Below, piece after piece: positions 25,840 to 36,426 of a DNA stretch of 64,000 nt. Numbering within the stretch: position 1 is the first letter of the stretch; each line of letters starts with the position of its first letter. Where the stretch lies: contig NC_008048.1 in assembly GCF_000013985.1 (NCBI RefSeq), positions 434,001-498,000 on the forward strand, written 5' to 3'. Both the position numbers and the translations under genes were made by a program. The notes beneath the pieces are model-generated. The model searched no databases. It worked only from the letters and a program-made list of their open reading frames with translations, and was not told where the DNA came from. Origin of the DNA: Sphingopyxis alaskensis RB2256 (GTDB lineage: Bacteria > Pseudomonadota > Alphaproteobacteria > Sphingomonadales > Sphingomonadaceae).

Positions 25840-26110
25840 ATCTATCTCCCGTCAGTCGTACGGCTCCGCTTGAAGCCGCAAAAGAGCCGCCTGCGCGGCG
25901 CCTGTTTGTGTCCTTTGTGGCTTTATGGTCAATCGACATTCGTCGCTGGTGGCCCGCAAATGGGGGCTTTTCGCGCTTTCGCTGCTCACGGGCCATCGGC
26001 ACGCTGCGCTCCGGGTCGCGAAGAAACTCCATTTTCGGCTCGCCATCTTGCGAATGTCGATCGGCCAAAGGGTCAGAACCCCCAGCGAAGCCTCGGCGAA
26101 CTCGGTGCTG
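25840..26110. repeat. Non-coding stretch with a degenerate inverted repeat
   Basis: No credible gene. The segment ATCGACATTCG near 25933-25943 recurs inverted (CGAATGTCGAT) near 26051-26061, with looser matching on both sides, which suggests an eroded MITE-like or REP-like element of roughly 150 bases. I believe translated versions of this repeat are annotated as spurious short proteins in sphingomonads, but cannot check it. Confidence 0.45.
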
Positions 26111-26380
26111 CTAGGGTCAGGACCCATTAATTACCCGTTCGAGGCGTCGAAATGGCGAAGATATCGGGCCTTGGCGGGTGCAGCGGGTAGCATCGCTACC
26201 CGCAAGGCCGCGAAGGTCCGAGATTGAAGCCATTTCGGCGTCCCTTCGGGATTTGACCGATTTTGCCCATGGCAGCGTCGAAAAGTCTTGAAATATATCC
26301 ATATTCCCGCGCCTTTTCTCCTCGCCCTGAGCAAAATCGCTTCAAACCTCGAACGGGTAATTAATGGGTCCTGACCCTAG
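26111..26380. mobile_element. MITE-like element, 270 bp, with perfect 34-bp terminal inverted repeats
   Basis: 26111-26144 (starting CTAGGGTCAGGACCCATTAA) is a perfect reverse complement of 26347-26380. The interior has no transposase and no credible gene. The outermost CTAG on both sides may be a palindromic 4-bp target duplication, giving an element of 262 bp (26115-26376). The form is that of a miniature inverted-repeat transposable element moved in trans. Confidence 0.85.
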
Positions 26381-26586
26381 AGCATGACGGCGCAAGGTAG
26401 GAAAGAGGGTTTTCATCCCCCCGCCGACGAAGACCATGGACCGGGCCGGCTATATATACGGAAGGATATATATAAGACGCGTATTATTATTATTCAGGCA
26501 GGCCTGGGCTCCTCATTTTCTGTCGTCGCCGCGCTGCTTCAGGCGCGGGCCCGGATCATCGTCCGGCAAGACGAAAGGGGTGGGGA
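26381..26586. promoter_or_regulatory. AT-rich leader of the TonB-receptor gene
   Basis: The stretch 26445-26500 is unusually AT-rich for this genome, with runs of TATATATA and ATTATTATTATT, and lies 90-140 bases before the receptor start. It is a likely promoter region; no Fur box was recognised. Confidence 0.35.
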
Positions 26587-28050
26587 ATGAGGCAGGATAT
26601 TCGCAGGCGCCGGATCGTTCCGCTGATGGGAGCGCTGTCGGTGCTGATCGCACCCGAACTGGCGTGGGCGCAGGAGGGCGCGGCCTCCGCGACGGGTGGC
26701 CTCGACGAAATCGTCGTCACGGCGCGCAAGCGCGAGGAGAATCTCCAGTCGGCGCCGCTGTCGGTCGCGGCTTTCAGCGGCGATACGCTGGCCAGGGCCG
26801 GGATCGACGAGTTCGCGGAGATAGCGACCCGGGTACCGGGCTTCACACTCAATCCGGACAATGTCTCCGAACCCAATATCTTCCTTCGCGGGATCGGAAC
26901 CGACATCGAAAGCGCCGCGTCGAGCGCCGCGATCGGTTTTTTCCTGAACGATGTCTATTTGCCGCGCGCGTCGGGCACCGCGATCGAACTGTTCGATCTG
27001 GAGCGCGTCGAGATTGTGCGCGGCCCGCAGGGCACGCTCTATGGCAAGAATGTCGTTGGCGGCGCGATCAACTTCATCACCCGAAAGCCGACCGACGCAT
27101 TTCGTGCGGGGGTCGAGGCGGGGATCGGCAACTATGGCTCGTTCGACGTGAAAGCGACGATCGCGGGCGGCATCGGCGAAGGGTTGTCGGGCAGCCTGGC
27201 CGCGGCCGCGCGGCGCCGCGACGGTTTTGCCTTCAACAGCTTCACGGGCAATGACGTCGAGGATCTGTCGGCCTTCGGCCTGATGGGCCAGTTGCGCTAT
27301 CAGCCCGGCGACAGCCTCGACATTCTGCTTACGGGCGATCTGACGCGGCGGCGGGCGCGGGGCAAATGGGTCGACATCCAGACGCCGTCGACGCACAATA
27401 TCCCCTTCGTGAACCCCGATCCGCGGCGCGGGCCGAATAATGTCGACGGTCGGCAGGACGCCGATCTTGGCGGCATCCATCTGAGCGCGAACTGGGACAG
27501 CGGCGCCGGCACACTGACCCTGATCAGCGCCTACCGCGAGGGCGATTTCAGCGTGCTCAACAATGATGCGGGCAGCTTCATTGATTTTACGCGCCTGGTC
27601 TATGACGGCAATGGCCGGATCGATTTCCTTGCGATCGACCGCAGCCGGTTCAACGACGATTATTTCATCAACGACAAGGACGCGATCCACCTGCTCGCCC
27701 AGCAAGCCCCACGAGCCCAGGTCCGGTTCGGCCGCCACGGCGACCAGCAGCCACTCACGCTCGGGCGGAAGCCCCGGCTTGTGGTGCCCGCCCAGCTTGC
27801 CCGGCGCGACGCCGCCCGTCCGGCGCTGCCGCTGGACCGGCGCATCCGCGCTGGCGACGCTCCCCCCGACCTGCGGTGCCGTCCCGCGCGCCGACGCGCC
27901 CAATGCCCGCGCGGCAACCGCCCTTGCCGACGATCAATCGAATTGGCTCGGCTGGTCCCTGTTGGCCTCCCGCGCAGCCAACAGGTCGAATCGGAAAATC
28001 AACGCTGTCTGAATCCCCAATCGATTCGCTCAAACAAGAGGGCGCGCTAG
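26587..28050 (+). pseudogene. TonB-dependent receptor, truncated (N-terminal part only)
   Basis: Residues 1-370 are a normal TonB-dependent receptor: signal peptide ending in ALA-like AWAQ, a TonB-box-like DEIVVTARKREENLQ, the plug domain (LRGIGTDIES, VEIVRGPQGTLYGKNVVGGAINFIT), and the first barrel strands. Full-length members have about 750-850 residues. After DAIHLLAQQ (about base 27697) the frame turns into low-complexity arginine/proline-rich sequence with no receptor character and stops at residue 487. The break coincides with an IS630-like transposase remnant on the other strand. The missing barrel means it cannot form a channel. Confidence 0.8.
27699..27970 (-). pseudogene. IS630-family transposase remnant (N-terminal part, frameshifted)
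   Basis: The minus strand at 27699-27840 reads VQRQRRTGGVAPGKLGGHH and then an AWLL-like helix region (EREWLLVAVAAEPDL). This is the pattern of the second helix-turn-helix of IS630 transposases. Just upstream, with frame changes, SVASA and GCRAG pieces resemble the first helix-turn-helix. The DDE core is absent. It abuts the broken end of the TonB receptor. Confidence 0.55.
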
Positions 28051-28814
28051 CGGCAATTCGCCAGCGCTATTTCGTAGAGCTTCGGCCAGTATTTGCCGGT
28101 GACAAACAGCCGCTTCGCATTTGCATCCCAGGCGATGCCGTTGAGCACGCCGTCGGTGCCCCGCGCCCCCGCGTCGGCGTGCAGGCCCGACAGGTCGATG
28201 ATCGCGGCGACGTCGCCGGTCGCGGGGTCGATCTGGACGATGAAGTCGGTCATCCAGACATTCGCCCAGATCCGGCCGTCGATCGTTTCGAGCTCGTTGA
28301 TCATCGCCACCGGGCGCCCGGCGAAGCGCACGGTGACGCGGCGCCGTTCGACCATGGTCGCCGGGTCCAGAAAGCGCAGCTGCGGCGTGCCGTCGCTGAG
28401 CACCAGATCCTTGCCGACCATCGTCACTCCCCACCCCTCGCCGGCATAGCGGAAGGTGCCGAGCGGTTTCAGATCCCTGATCCGCCAGCGGTGGCCAATT
28501 CCGTTCTTCCACGTCACACCAATGATCTGGTCGCCCCAGCGGGTGATGCCTTCGCCGAACTGGTCGGATGGCAATGGCGTTTCGACGAGCGCCTTGCCGG
28601 TCTTGAGGTCGAGCCGCGCGACACGCGATTGCCCGTACTGCCCTGTCGCTTCGTAAAGATGCCCATCGTGCCAGAAGAGGCCCTGGGTGAAGGATGACGG
28701 GTCGTGCGGAAAGGATTGGACGATGCGGTAGCCGCAGCGTTCGACCCGCGGCGGCGGGGCTGGCGTCGCAGCCGGGGAGTCGGCGAGCAGGGCAAGAGCG
28801 AGGACGAACGGCAT
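28047..28814 (-). CDS. Glutaminyl-peptide cyclotransferase (beta-propeller type)
   Basis: Protein of 255 residues from the ATG at 28812-28814 (MPFVLALALLADSPAA), which gives a signal peptide; earlier starts (28895) spoil it. The body matches the plant/bacterial-type glutaminyl cyclase: VQSFPHDPSSFTQGLFW, YEATGQYGQSR, FGEGITRWGDQI, WKN, ELETIDGRIWANVW and DGVLNGIAWD. The enzyme forms N-terminal pyroglutamate on exported proteins or peptides. It is the normal length for the family and convergent with the truncated receptor gene. Confidence 0.9.
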   Translation of the reverse strand: MPFVLALALLADSPAATPAPPPRVERCGYRIVQSFPHDPSSFTQGLFWHDGHLYEATGQYGQSRVARLDLKTGKALVETPLPSDQFGEGITRWGDQIIGVTWKNGIGHRWRIRDLKPLGTFRYAGEGWGVTMVGKDLVLSDGTPQLRFLDPATMVERRRVTVRFAGRPVAMINELETIDGRIWANVWMTDFIVQIDPATGDVAAIIDLSGLHADAGARGTDGVLNGIAWDANAKRLFVTGKYWPKLYEIALANCR

Positions 28815-28960
28815 CGCCGCCCTAGCTAGGTGGGCGGGGCTGAACTGGCAATGTCCCGCTGCCCCGCTTTCGCCCGGCCGGGCTCGATCCGCCATCCAGC
28901 GCCGTGGCGCAGTCCCGGACGCCGGATCGCGTCCGGGGTGACGATTGGCGAGAAGGAAGC

Positions 28961-28993
28961 AAAAAAGGGCCGAGGGATTGCTCCCCCGGCCCC
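28961..28993 (-). terminator. Rho-independent terminator of groES-groEL
   Basis: On the minus strand a GC hairpin (GGGCCGGGGG pairing with TCCCTCGGCCC) is followed by TTTTTT. It starts about 35 bases after the groEL stop. Confidence 0.9.
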
Positions 28994-29028
28994 GTTTCTG
29001 TTGGCTGAGCGCCGACCGGCCTGGACTT

Positions 29029-30711
<1,683 letters not shown>

Positions 30712-30758
30712 TTACTTTGAAATCACCGTCCCGGCGGGGCGGCGACGACGGGCCGTCC

Positions 30759-31046
30759 TCAGGCGATGACGCCGAGGATGTCCGATTCCTTCATGATCAG
30801 CAGCTCTTCGCCGTCGACCTTGACTTCGGTGCCCGACCATTTGCCGAACAGGATGCGGTCGCCGGCCTTGACGTCGAGCGGCGTCACCTTGCCATCGTCG
30901 GCGCGGGCGCCGGTGCCGACCGAGACGACTTCGCCTTCCTGCGGCTTTTCCTTGGCGGTGTCGGGGATGATGATGCCGCCAGCCGTCTTTTCCTCGGCTT
31001 CGATACGGCGGACGAGCACGCGGTCGTGCAGCGGACGAAATTGCAT
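30759..31046 (-). CDS. groS: Co-chaperonin GroES
   Basis: Protein of 95 residues from the ATG at 31044-31046 ([19 protein letters not shown]), preceded by a GGAGGGAT Shine-Dalgarno. The mobile loop region ([21 protein letters not shown]) and the GVIA end are typical. It caps the GroEL cage and is first in the operon. Confidence 0.99.
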   Translation of the reverse strand: MQFRPLHDRVLVRRIEAEEKTAGGIIIPDTAKEKPQEGEVVSVGTGARADDGKVTPLDVKAGDRILFGKWSGTEVKVDGEELLIMKESDILGVIA

Positions 31047-31078
31047 GGATATCCCTCCAGATGTGCAATGGATGTCGC

Positions 31079-31105
31079 TTAGCACTCGCCACAGGAGAGT
31101 GCTAA
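31079..31105. promoter_or_regulatory. CIRCE operator (HrcA site) of groES-groEL
   Basis: TTAGCACTC, nine bases, GAGTGCTAA: a perfect match to the CIRCE consensus, lying 33 bases before the groES start. It implies heat-shock control by the repressor HrcA. Confidence 0.97.
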
Positions 31106-31181
31106 CAGGCGGGCATATGGGCGGGGGGTGTCACAGCGTCAAGTCAACTGTGCGAAAATTTTCGGCGCGCGGCGATGCAAA

Positions 31182-32615
31182 TCAGATGGGGGCTGCAACA
31201 CTCTCGCGCAAGGGTGCCGTCTGACGCACCAGCCCCAGCCGTTCGCGCTGCATCCAGCGGGTGAGCATCAACACCGCCACAATGGAGAGGCCGGTGGCAA
31301 GGCCGGTCCATATGCCCACCCCGCCCCAGCCGCGCTCGAACGCCAGCCAGGCGCCGACACCGATGCCGATCACCCAGTAACCGAAAAGCGCGAACAGCAT
31401 CGGGACAAAGGTGTCGTGCAGGCCGCGCAGCATCCCCTGCGCCACCACCTGCGCGCCATCGGCGACCTGAAAAAGCGCCGCGATGACCAGGAAGCTGACC
31501 GCCAGTTCGGCGACTTCGGCATTGGCGGGGTTGGTGCGGTCGATGAACAGGCCGGCGAGCGTTCCGGGGATTGCCAGCATGATGATCGCCATCGCCGCCA
31601 TGAAACCCGTGCCCATGGCGAAACTCGTCCAGCCCGCACGGCGGATATGATGGGCATCGGCGCGGCCATGGCCGATGCCGACGCGCACCGTCGCCGCCTG
31701 CGCGAGCCCCATCGGCACCATGAAGGTCAGCGAGGCAAGTTGCAGCGCGACCGCGTGCGCCGCGACCGCGGCGGTCGAGATCCAGCCCATCAGCATGACC
31801 GCCGCCGAAAAGACCCCGGCCTCGAACGCATGGCTGACGGCGATGGGGGTGCCGATGCGCGTCATCTGGGCAAAGCGCGGCCAGTCGCTGCGCCACCAGC
31901 GACCGAGCAGGTGATAGCGGCGGAACTGCCGGTCGCGATATACGACGCCGACCATCAGCAGCAGCATCACCATATTGGTCAGCACGCTGCCGACACCCGC
32001 GCCGACGATGCCGAGCGCGGGCATCCCGAACTTGCCGAAGATCAGCGCATAGTTGAACAGGATATTGCCGAGCACCCCGACGACCCCGACGACCAGCGAC
32101 CACATCGGCCGTTCGAGCGCCGCAAGGAAGTTGCGGAACGCCAGCGTCGCAAGGAACAGCGGGATCGACCACATATAGGCGCGCACATAATCCTGCGCGA
32201 GCGCCGCCAGCGCCCGGTCCTGTCCGAGCAGGTCCAGGATCGCGCCGGTGTTCCAGAGGATGGCGAGCATCGGCACCGCGACGATGGCGACGAGCCACAG
32301 CGTCTGACGAAAGGTGCGCCGGATGTCGCGCACCGAATTGGCGCGGCGCCCGATCTCGCTCGCCATCAGCGGCGATGCCCCCATCACCAGCCCCATGCCG
32401 AAGATGCCGAGCAGCATCGCAAGGTTGAAGCCGAGCGACGAGGCCGCGAGCTCGGTCGGCCCCAGCCGCCCGACCATCAGCACGTCGGTCGCGCCGATCA
32501 GCGACATCGTCAGGTTGGTGAGCACCAGCGGCCAGGCAAGCGCCAGCGTCGCGCGAAACTCGTCGCGAAATCCCTGCGCACGATGCGCGGCGGCGGAGGT
32601 CGGCTGGTGCAGCAT
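31182..32615 (-). CDS. MATE-family multidrug/Na+ antiporter (NorM-like)
   Basis: Protein of 477 residues with about twelve hydrophobic segments arranged as two similar halves. Family features include the N-terminal LALAWPLVLTNL, DVLMVGRLGP, and the second-half HAVALQLASLTFMVPMGLAQAATVRVG. It should export cationic drugs or metabolites using an ion gradient. It follows the groE promoter region on the same strand but is transcribed toward its own end at 31182. A 502-residue frame on the same strand, shifted, is an artefact. Confidence 0.93.
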   Translation of the reverse strand: MLHQPTSAAAHRAQGFRDEFRATLALAWPLVLTNLTMSLIGATDVLMVGRLGPTELAASSLGFNLAMLLGIFGMGLVMGASPLMASEIGRRANSVRDIRRTFRQTLWLVAIVAVPMLAILWNTGAILDLLGQDRALAALAQDYVRAYMWSIPLFLATLAFRNFLAALERPMWSLVVGVVGVLGNILFNYALIFGKFGMPALGIVGAGVGSVLTNMVMLLLMVGVVYRDRQFRRYHLLGRWWRSDWPRFAQMTRIGTPIAVSHAFEAGVFSAAVMLMGWISTAAVAAHAVALQLASLTFMVPMGLAQAATVRVGIGHGRADAHHIRRAGWTSFAMGTGFMAAMAIIMLAIPGTLAGLFIDRTNPANAEVAELAVSFLVIAALFQVADGAQVVAQGMLRGLHDTFVPMLFALFGYWVIGIGVGAWLAFERGWGGVGIWTGLATGLSIVAVLMLTRWMQRERLGLVRQTAPLRESVAAPI

Positions 32616-32956
32616 AGCCGGCCCGGATAGGCGGGCGAATGTGACCGTTCAAGTGCGGCCCGGCGCGCGGGAGCGGATTGTCGGGAAGGGGTGGCAGAAA
32701 GGCAACAGACTGTTCTTGCCGCCTGTCGCCGCGTCATTTCGGACTTGATCCCGGAACGATAGCGGCTCCGAAGTCATGGATACACGCCCGGATCAGGCCC
32801 TGGATGACGATGGAATATAGGTCCGCATGGGTCTGATTGAAACGACGCGGGTTTCCCGTCGGTGTCGAGCGAGGTCGAGATGCTCAATCAACAGGGTTCG
32901 ATCCCGCACCCGTTGCCCGGTTGCGTGAGCCCGCGCGGAGCGGGTAAGGCGGGGCC
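32616..32956. other. Intergenic region between MATE and hydrolase genes
   Basis: 341 bases of divergent intergenic DNA. It contains fragments of short genome repeats (a GGACTTGATCC-type piece near 32740 and a TCGAGCGAGGTCGAGATG piece near 32864) and a small hairpin, CCCGC-GCGGA-GCGGG, at 32930-32944. No gene seen. Confidence 0.45.
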
Positions 32957-33709
32957 ATGACGATCGACCCCCAATTTTTCGAGGCGCGCGACGGCGTGCG
33001 GCTGGCGTGGCGTGAAACGGGGGAAGGCCGGCCGGTCGTGCTGCTCCATGGCCTGTTTTCGAGCGGCGAGGTCAATTGGATCAAGTTCGGCACCGCGGCG
33101 CGCATCGCGGCCGAGGGCTATCGCGTCATCATGCCCGACCTGCGCGTCCATGGGTCGAGCGACGCGCCGCACGACGCGCAGCATTATCCGCCCGACGTGC
33201 TGGTCCGCGACGTGGAGGATCTGGTGGCGCATCTGGGCCTCGTCGATTTCGACCTCGGCGGCTTCTCGCTCGGCGCGCGGACCAGCGTGCGTGCGGTCGT
33301 CGCGGGGATGAAGCCGCGGCGCCTGATTCTGGGCGGCATGGGGCTGGCGGGGCTCGCCGGCTGGCAGCGGCGCGGGGCGTTTTTCCGGCGCGCAATCGCC
33401 GAATATGAAACGGCGAAGCGCGGCGACGACACCTGGCTGTCGATCCAGTTCATGAAGACGATGAAGGTCGATCGCATCGCCGCGGGGCATTTGCTGGAAA
33501 GCTTTACCGACACGCCGCCCGAGGCGCTGGCGGCGCTGACGATGCCGGTGCTTGTCGTCTGCGGCGAGCAGGATCAGGACAATGGATCGGCCGAGGAGCT
33601 GGTCGCGGTGCTGGCCGATGCGCGGCTCGCGACGATTCCGGGGACGCACATGTCGAGCGTGACCGAGCCGGCGCTGGGTGAGGCGATCGCGGCCTTCCTG
33701 ACGGCTTGA
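32957..33709 (+). CDS. Alpha/beta-hydrolase (Ser nucleophile)
   Basis: Protein of 250 residues. Key segments are VVLLHGLFSSGEVNW, the nucleophile elbow GGFSLGAR with Ser, the acid near VVCGEQDQDNG, and the His in IPGTHMSS. It is cytoplasmic (no signal). It is like esterase or C-C hydrolase branches; the substrate cannot be told. It stands alone, followed by a repeat-bearing gap. Confidence 0.85.
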   Translation: MTIDPQFFEARDGVRLAWRETGEGRPVVLLHGLFSSGEVNWIKFGTAARIAAEGYRVIMPDLRVHGSSDAPHDAQHYPPDVLVRDVEDLVAHLGLVDFDLGGFSLGARTSVRAVVAGMKPRRLILGGMGLAGLAGWQRRGAFFRRAIAEYETAKRGDDTWLSIQFMKTMKVDRIAAGHLLESFTDTPPEALAALTMPVLVVCGEQDQDNGSAEELVAVLADARLATIPGTHMSSVTEPALGEAIAAFLTA

Positions 33710-33791
33710 CCCCGCCCGCATGGCGCGTCAAGCTGGCGCCATCGCGTTCCAGATCTCGATCTTTTCGACTGGCCGTAAAAAGTTTGGGTGT

Positions 33792-33865
33792 CCCCGCGAA
33801 GGCGGGGATCCATTCCCGCCGGTTCGACCTTGCGCCGACCGGTGATGAGTTCCCGCCTTCGCGGG
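33792..33865. repeat. REP-like inverted repeat pair
   Basis: CCCCGCGAAGGCGGGGATC (33792-33810) and CCCGCCTTCGCGGG (33852-33865) are inverted copies of a short palindromic unit common in alphaproteobacterial intergenic DNA. They lie between two co-directional genes. Confidence 0.6.
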
Positions 33866-33930
33866 CGCGCATGGCTTTTTCGTTCGGTGAAGCTCGTGGC
33901 GGGAACATCCATAACAGTCAGAGGAACCCC

Positions 33931-35769
33931 ATGAAAGCCATGATCTCGACGCTGTCGCTTGCCCTGTCGCTCGCGGTGGCGAGCCCCGCCTTTGCGCAGG
34001 CGGCGCCCGCCGCGACTCCCGCCGCCGCCCCCACCGCCGCCGAGGCCGAAGCCTTTATCGCCGCGGCGGAGAAAGACCTGTTCGACTATACCGTCGAGGC
34101 CGCCCAAGTGAACTGGGTCAATGCCACCTATATCACCGAGGACACCGACGCGATGGCGGCGCGGATCAACGCGGTCGGCACCGAAAAGGCGGTGAAATAT
34201 GCACTGGAAGCCGCGAAATATAGCGATGTTCCGGGGCTGAGCGCCGAAACGAAGCGCAAGCTCAACATCCTGCGCACGGGCCTCGTGCTGCCCGCGCCGA
34301 CGACGCCGGGCGCCGCGACCGAACTCAACCGGATCGCGACCGACCTGCAGTCGCAATATGGCAAGGGCCGCGGCACGCTGAACGGCAAGGAAATCGCCGG
34401 TTCGGATATCGAGGCGGAGATGGGCAATCTGGAACGCACCCCTGTCGAACTCGCCGAAATGTGGACGAGCTGGCACGACAATGTCGGCGCGCCGATGAAG
34501 CAGGATTATGCCCGCATGGTCGCCATCGCCAACGCGGGCGCGAAGGAACTGGGCTTTGCCGACACCGGTGCGATGTGGCGGTCGGGCTATGACATGCCGC
34601 CCGAAGAGTTTGCCAGGCTGACCGAAAAAATCTGGCAGGACATGAAGCCGCTCTATGTCGCGCTCCACACCTATGTCCGCTGGAAGCTCAACGAGAAATA
34701 TGGCGACGCGGTGCAGCCCAAGACGGGACCGATCCGCGCCGACCTGCTCGGCAATATGTGGGCGCAGGAATGGGGCAATATCTATCCGCTCGTCGCGCCG
34801 CCGGGAACGGGCGATCTGGGCTATGATATCGGCGAGCTGCTCGCGGCGCAGGGCAAGACGCCGCTCGACATGGTCAAGATCGGCGAGAATTTCTATTCGT
34901 CGCTGGGCATGGCGCCGCTGCCCGATACATTCTGGAAGCGGAGCATGTTCACCAAGCCCGCCGACCGCGAAGTCGTCTGCCACGCCTCGGCGTGGAACAT
35001 CGACAACAAGGACGATATTCGCATCAAGATGTGCATCAAGGTGAATGCCGACGATTTCGTCACCATCCACCACGAGCTGGGCCACAATTATTACCAGCGC
35101 GCCTATAACCAGCAGCCGTTCCTGTATCTGAACGGCGCCAACGATGGCTTTCACGAAGCGATCGGCGATTTTGTCGCGCTGTCGATCACGCCGCAATATC
35201 TGGTCGACATCGGCCTGCTCGACAAGGCGAAGGTGCCGAGCGCCGACAAGGACATCGGCCTCCTGCTGCGGCAGGCGATGGACAAGGTCGCCTTCCTGCC
35301 GTTCGGCCTGCTCATCGACCGCTGGCGCTGGGGCGTGTTCGACGGGACGATCCAGCCCGCCGATTACAACAAGGCGTGGACCGAGATGCGCACCCGATAT
35401 CAGGGCATCGTTCCCCCGGCGGCCCGCCCCGCCGATGCATTCGATGCGGGGGCGAAATATCACATTCCTGGCAACACCCCCTATACGCGCTATTTCCTCG
35501 CGCGCATCCTGCAGTTCCAGTTTTACGAGGCGGCGTGCAGGCAGGCGGGGTGGAAGGGGCCGCTTCACCGCTGTTCCTTCTATGGCAACAGGGAGGTCGG
35601 CGCGAAGCTCAACGCGATGCTGGAGATGGGGGCGTCGAAGCCGTGGCCCGATGCGCTCGAAGCCTTCACCGGCAAGCGCGAGATGTCGGGCAAGGCGATG
35701 GCCGATTATTTCGCACCGCTGAAAAAATGGCTCGACGAGCAGAACAAGGGCAAGCCGCAGGGGTGGTGA
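33931..35769 (+). CDS. M2-family metallopeptidase (ACE-like dipeptidyl carboxypeptidase)
   Basis: Protein of 612 residues from the ATG at 33931, with GAGG just upstream and a signal peptide (MISTLSLALSLAVASPAFAQ). The zinc motif is H381-E-L-G-H385, followed by the distal Glu in GFHEAIGD. Other M2 features are NWVNATYIT, RSGYDMPPEEF, LLGNMWAQEWGNIYP and YFLARILQFQFYEA. It is a periplasmic peptidase releasing C-terminal dipeptides, and close to the full bacterial length of the family. Confidence 0.95.
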   Translation: MKAMISTLSLALSLAVASPAFAQAAPAATPAAAPTAAEAEAFIAAAEKDLFDYTVEAAQVNWVNATYITEDTDAMAARINAVGTEKAVKYALEAAKYSDVPGLSAETKRKLNILRTGLVLPAPTTPGAATELNRIATDLQSQYGKGRGTLNGKEIAGSDIEAEMGNLERTPVELAEMWTSWHDNVGAPMKQDYARMVAIANAGAKELGFADTGAMWRSGYDMPPEEFARLTEKIWQDMKPLYVALHTYVRWKLNEKYGDAVQPKTGPIRADLLGNMWAQEWGNIYPLVAPPGTGDLGYDIGELLAAQGKTPLDMVKIGENFYSSLGMAPLPDTFWKRSMFTKPADREVVCHASAWNIDNKDDIRIKMCIKVNADDFVTIHHELGHNYYQRAYNQQPFLYLNGANDGFHEAIGDFVALSITPQYLVDIGLLDKAKVPSADKDIGLLLRQAMDKVAFLPFGLLIDRWRWGVFDGTIQPADYNKAWTEMRTRYQGIVPPAARPADAFDAGAKYHIPGNTPYTRYFLARILQFQFYEAACRQAGWKGPLHRCSFYGNREVGAKLNAMLEMGASKPWPDALEAFTGKREMSGKAMADYFAPLKKWLDEQNKGKPQGW

Positions 35770-35791
35770 GGCGCCGCGGATAAGGAATGAA

Positions 35792-35824
35792 GGGGCCGGG
35801 GAGGGGACGTCCCGGCCCTTTTTT
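35792..35824 (+). terminator. Rho-independent terminator after the M2 peptidase gene
   Basis: GGGCCGGG (35793-35800) pairs with CCCGGCCC (35811-35818), followed by TTTTTT. It lies about 25 bases after the stop. Confidence 0.88.
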
Positions 35825-35882
35825 CGTTGGTGGGCGGGACAGGGGATACAGTTTTCGAGGGTGGTGAGCTGTCGTTGATAAT

Positions 35883-36025
35883 CCTCCCCATCGACTTGCG
35901 ATGGGGAGGGGGACCGCGCCCGAAGGGCGTGGTGGAGGGGCCGCGAGCGTGAGCGAGCGCTGCGCGCTCGACCCCTCCGTCAGCCCTGCGGGCTGCCACC
36001 TCCCCATCGCAAGTCGATGGGGAGG
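35883..36025. repeat. 143-bp compound inverted repeat
   Basis: CCTCCCCATCGACTTGCGAT and seven more bases (35883-35909) recur inverted at 35999-36025. Each arm is itself nearly palindromic. Between them the GCGAGCGTGAGCGAGCGC and CAGCCCTGCGGGCTG hairpins give further pairing. This is the form of a sphingomonad intergenic repeat and could fold into a long cruciform RNA. Confidence 0.75.
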
Positions 36026-36044
36026 ATCTTGGGGCCGTCCCCGC

Positions 36045-36377
36045 CTACGCCTTGTCCGCCTCCACCGCCTGTTTGAACCGCGCGAGCCGGGCCGAGGCCG
36101 CGGCGGCATGGGGGCCGATCCAGCGGTCGTGGATGTCCTGGATCGGCATCGCGTTGAGATGGTTCCAGCGTTCGCGGCCGCGGCGCTCGGCAATCACCAG
36201 TCCGGCTTCCTCCAGCACTTTGAGATGCTGCATTACCGTGCAGCGGTCGATGTCGGCGAAATGGGTGCAGAGCGCGCCCGTGGTCAGCGGCTGATCGCGG
36301 AGATCATCCAACATCTGTCGCCGCACGGGCGAGGCCAGCGCCTTGAAAACCGCATCATATTCGTCGTGAATTGACAT
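36045..36377 (-). CDS. ArsR-family transcriptional regulator
   Basis: Protein of 110 residues from the ATG at 36375-36377 (MSIHDEYDAVFKALASPVRRQMLDDL). The winged helix comprises LTTGALCTHFADIDRCTVMQHLKVLEEAGLVIAERRGRERW. No metal-binding CxC motif is present, so it is of the SRPBCC-linked type rather than a metal sensor. It is divergent from the AHSA1 gene at 36427, the usual pairing for this subtype. Confidence 0.9.
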   Translation of the reverse strand: MSIHDEYDAVFKALASPVRRQMLDDLRDQPLTTGALCTHFADIDRCTVMQHLKVLEEAGLVIAERRGRERWNHLNAMPIQDIHDRWIGPHAAAASARLARFKQAVEADKA

Positions 36378-36395
36378 GTTATAAAAATATAACAT
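36376..36395. promoter_or_regulatory. Putative operator shared by ArsR regulator and AHSA1 gene
   Basis: ATGTTATAAAAATATAACAT: inverted arms ATGTTATA and TATAACAT with four bases between. It sits in the 49-base divergent promoter and overlaps the regulator's own start codon, so binding would block both directions. Confidence 0.65.
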
Positions 36396-36426
36396 AATGA
36401 CCGGCGACTCAAGCGGAGAATGAGGC

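Noticed and set aside
26539..27903. 454-residue minus-strand frame over the TonB receptor
   Set aside because: Not a gene as a whole; only its first part (27699-27840) has IS630-type similarity and is reported as a remnant.
31144..32652. 502-residue frame overlapping the MATE gene on the same strand
   Set aside because: Arg/Ala-rich, lacks membrane segments; the 477-residue frame has the MATE features.
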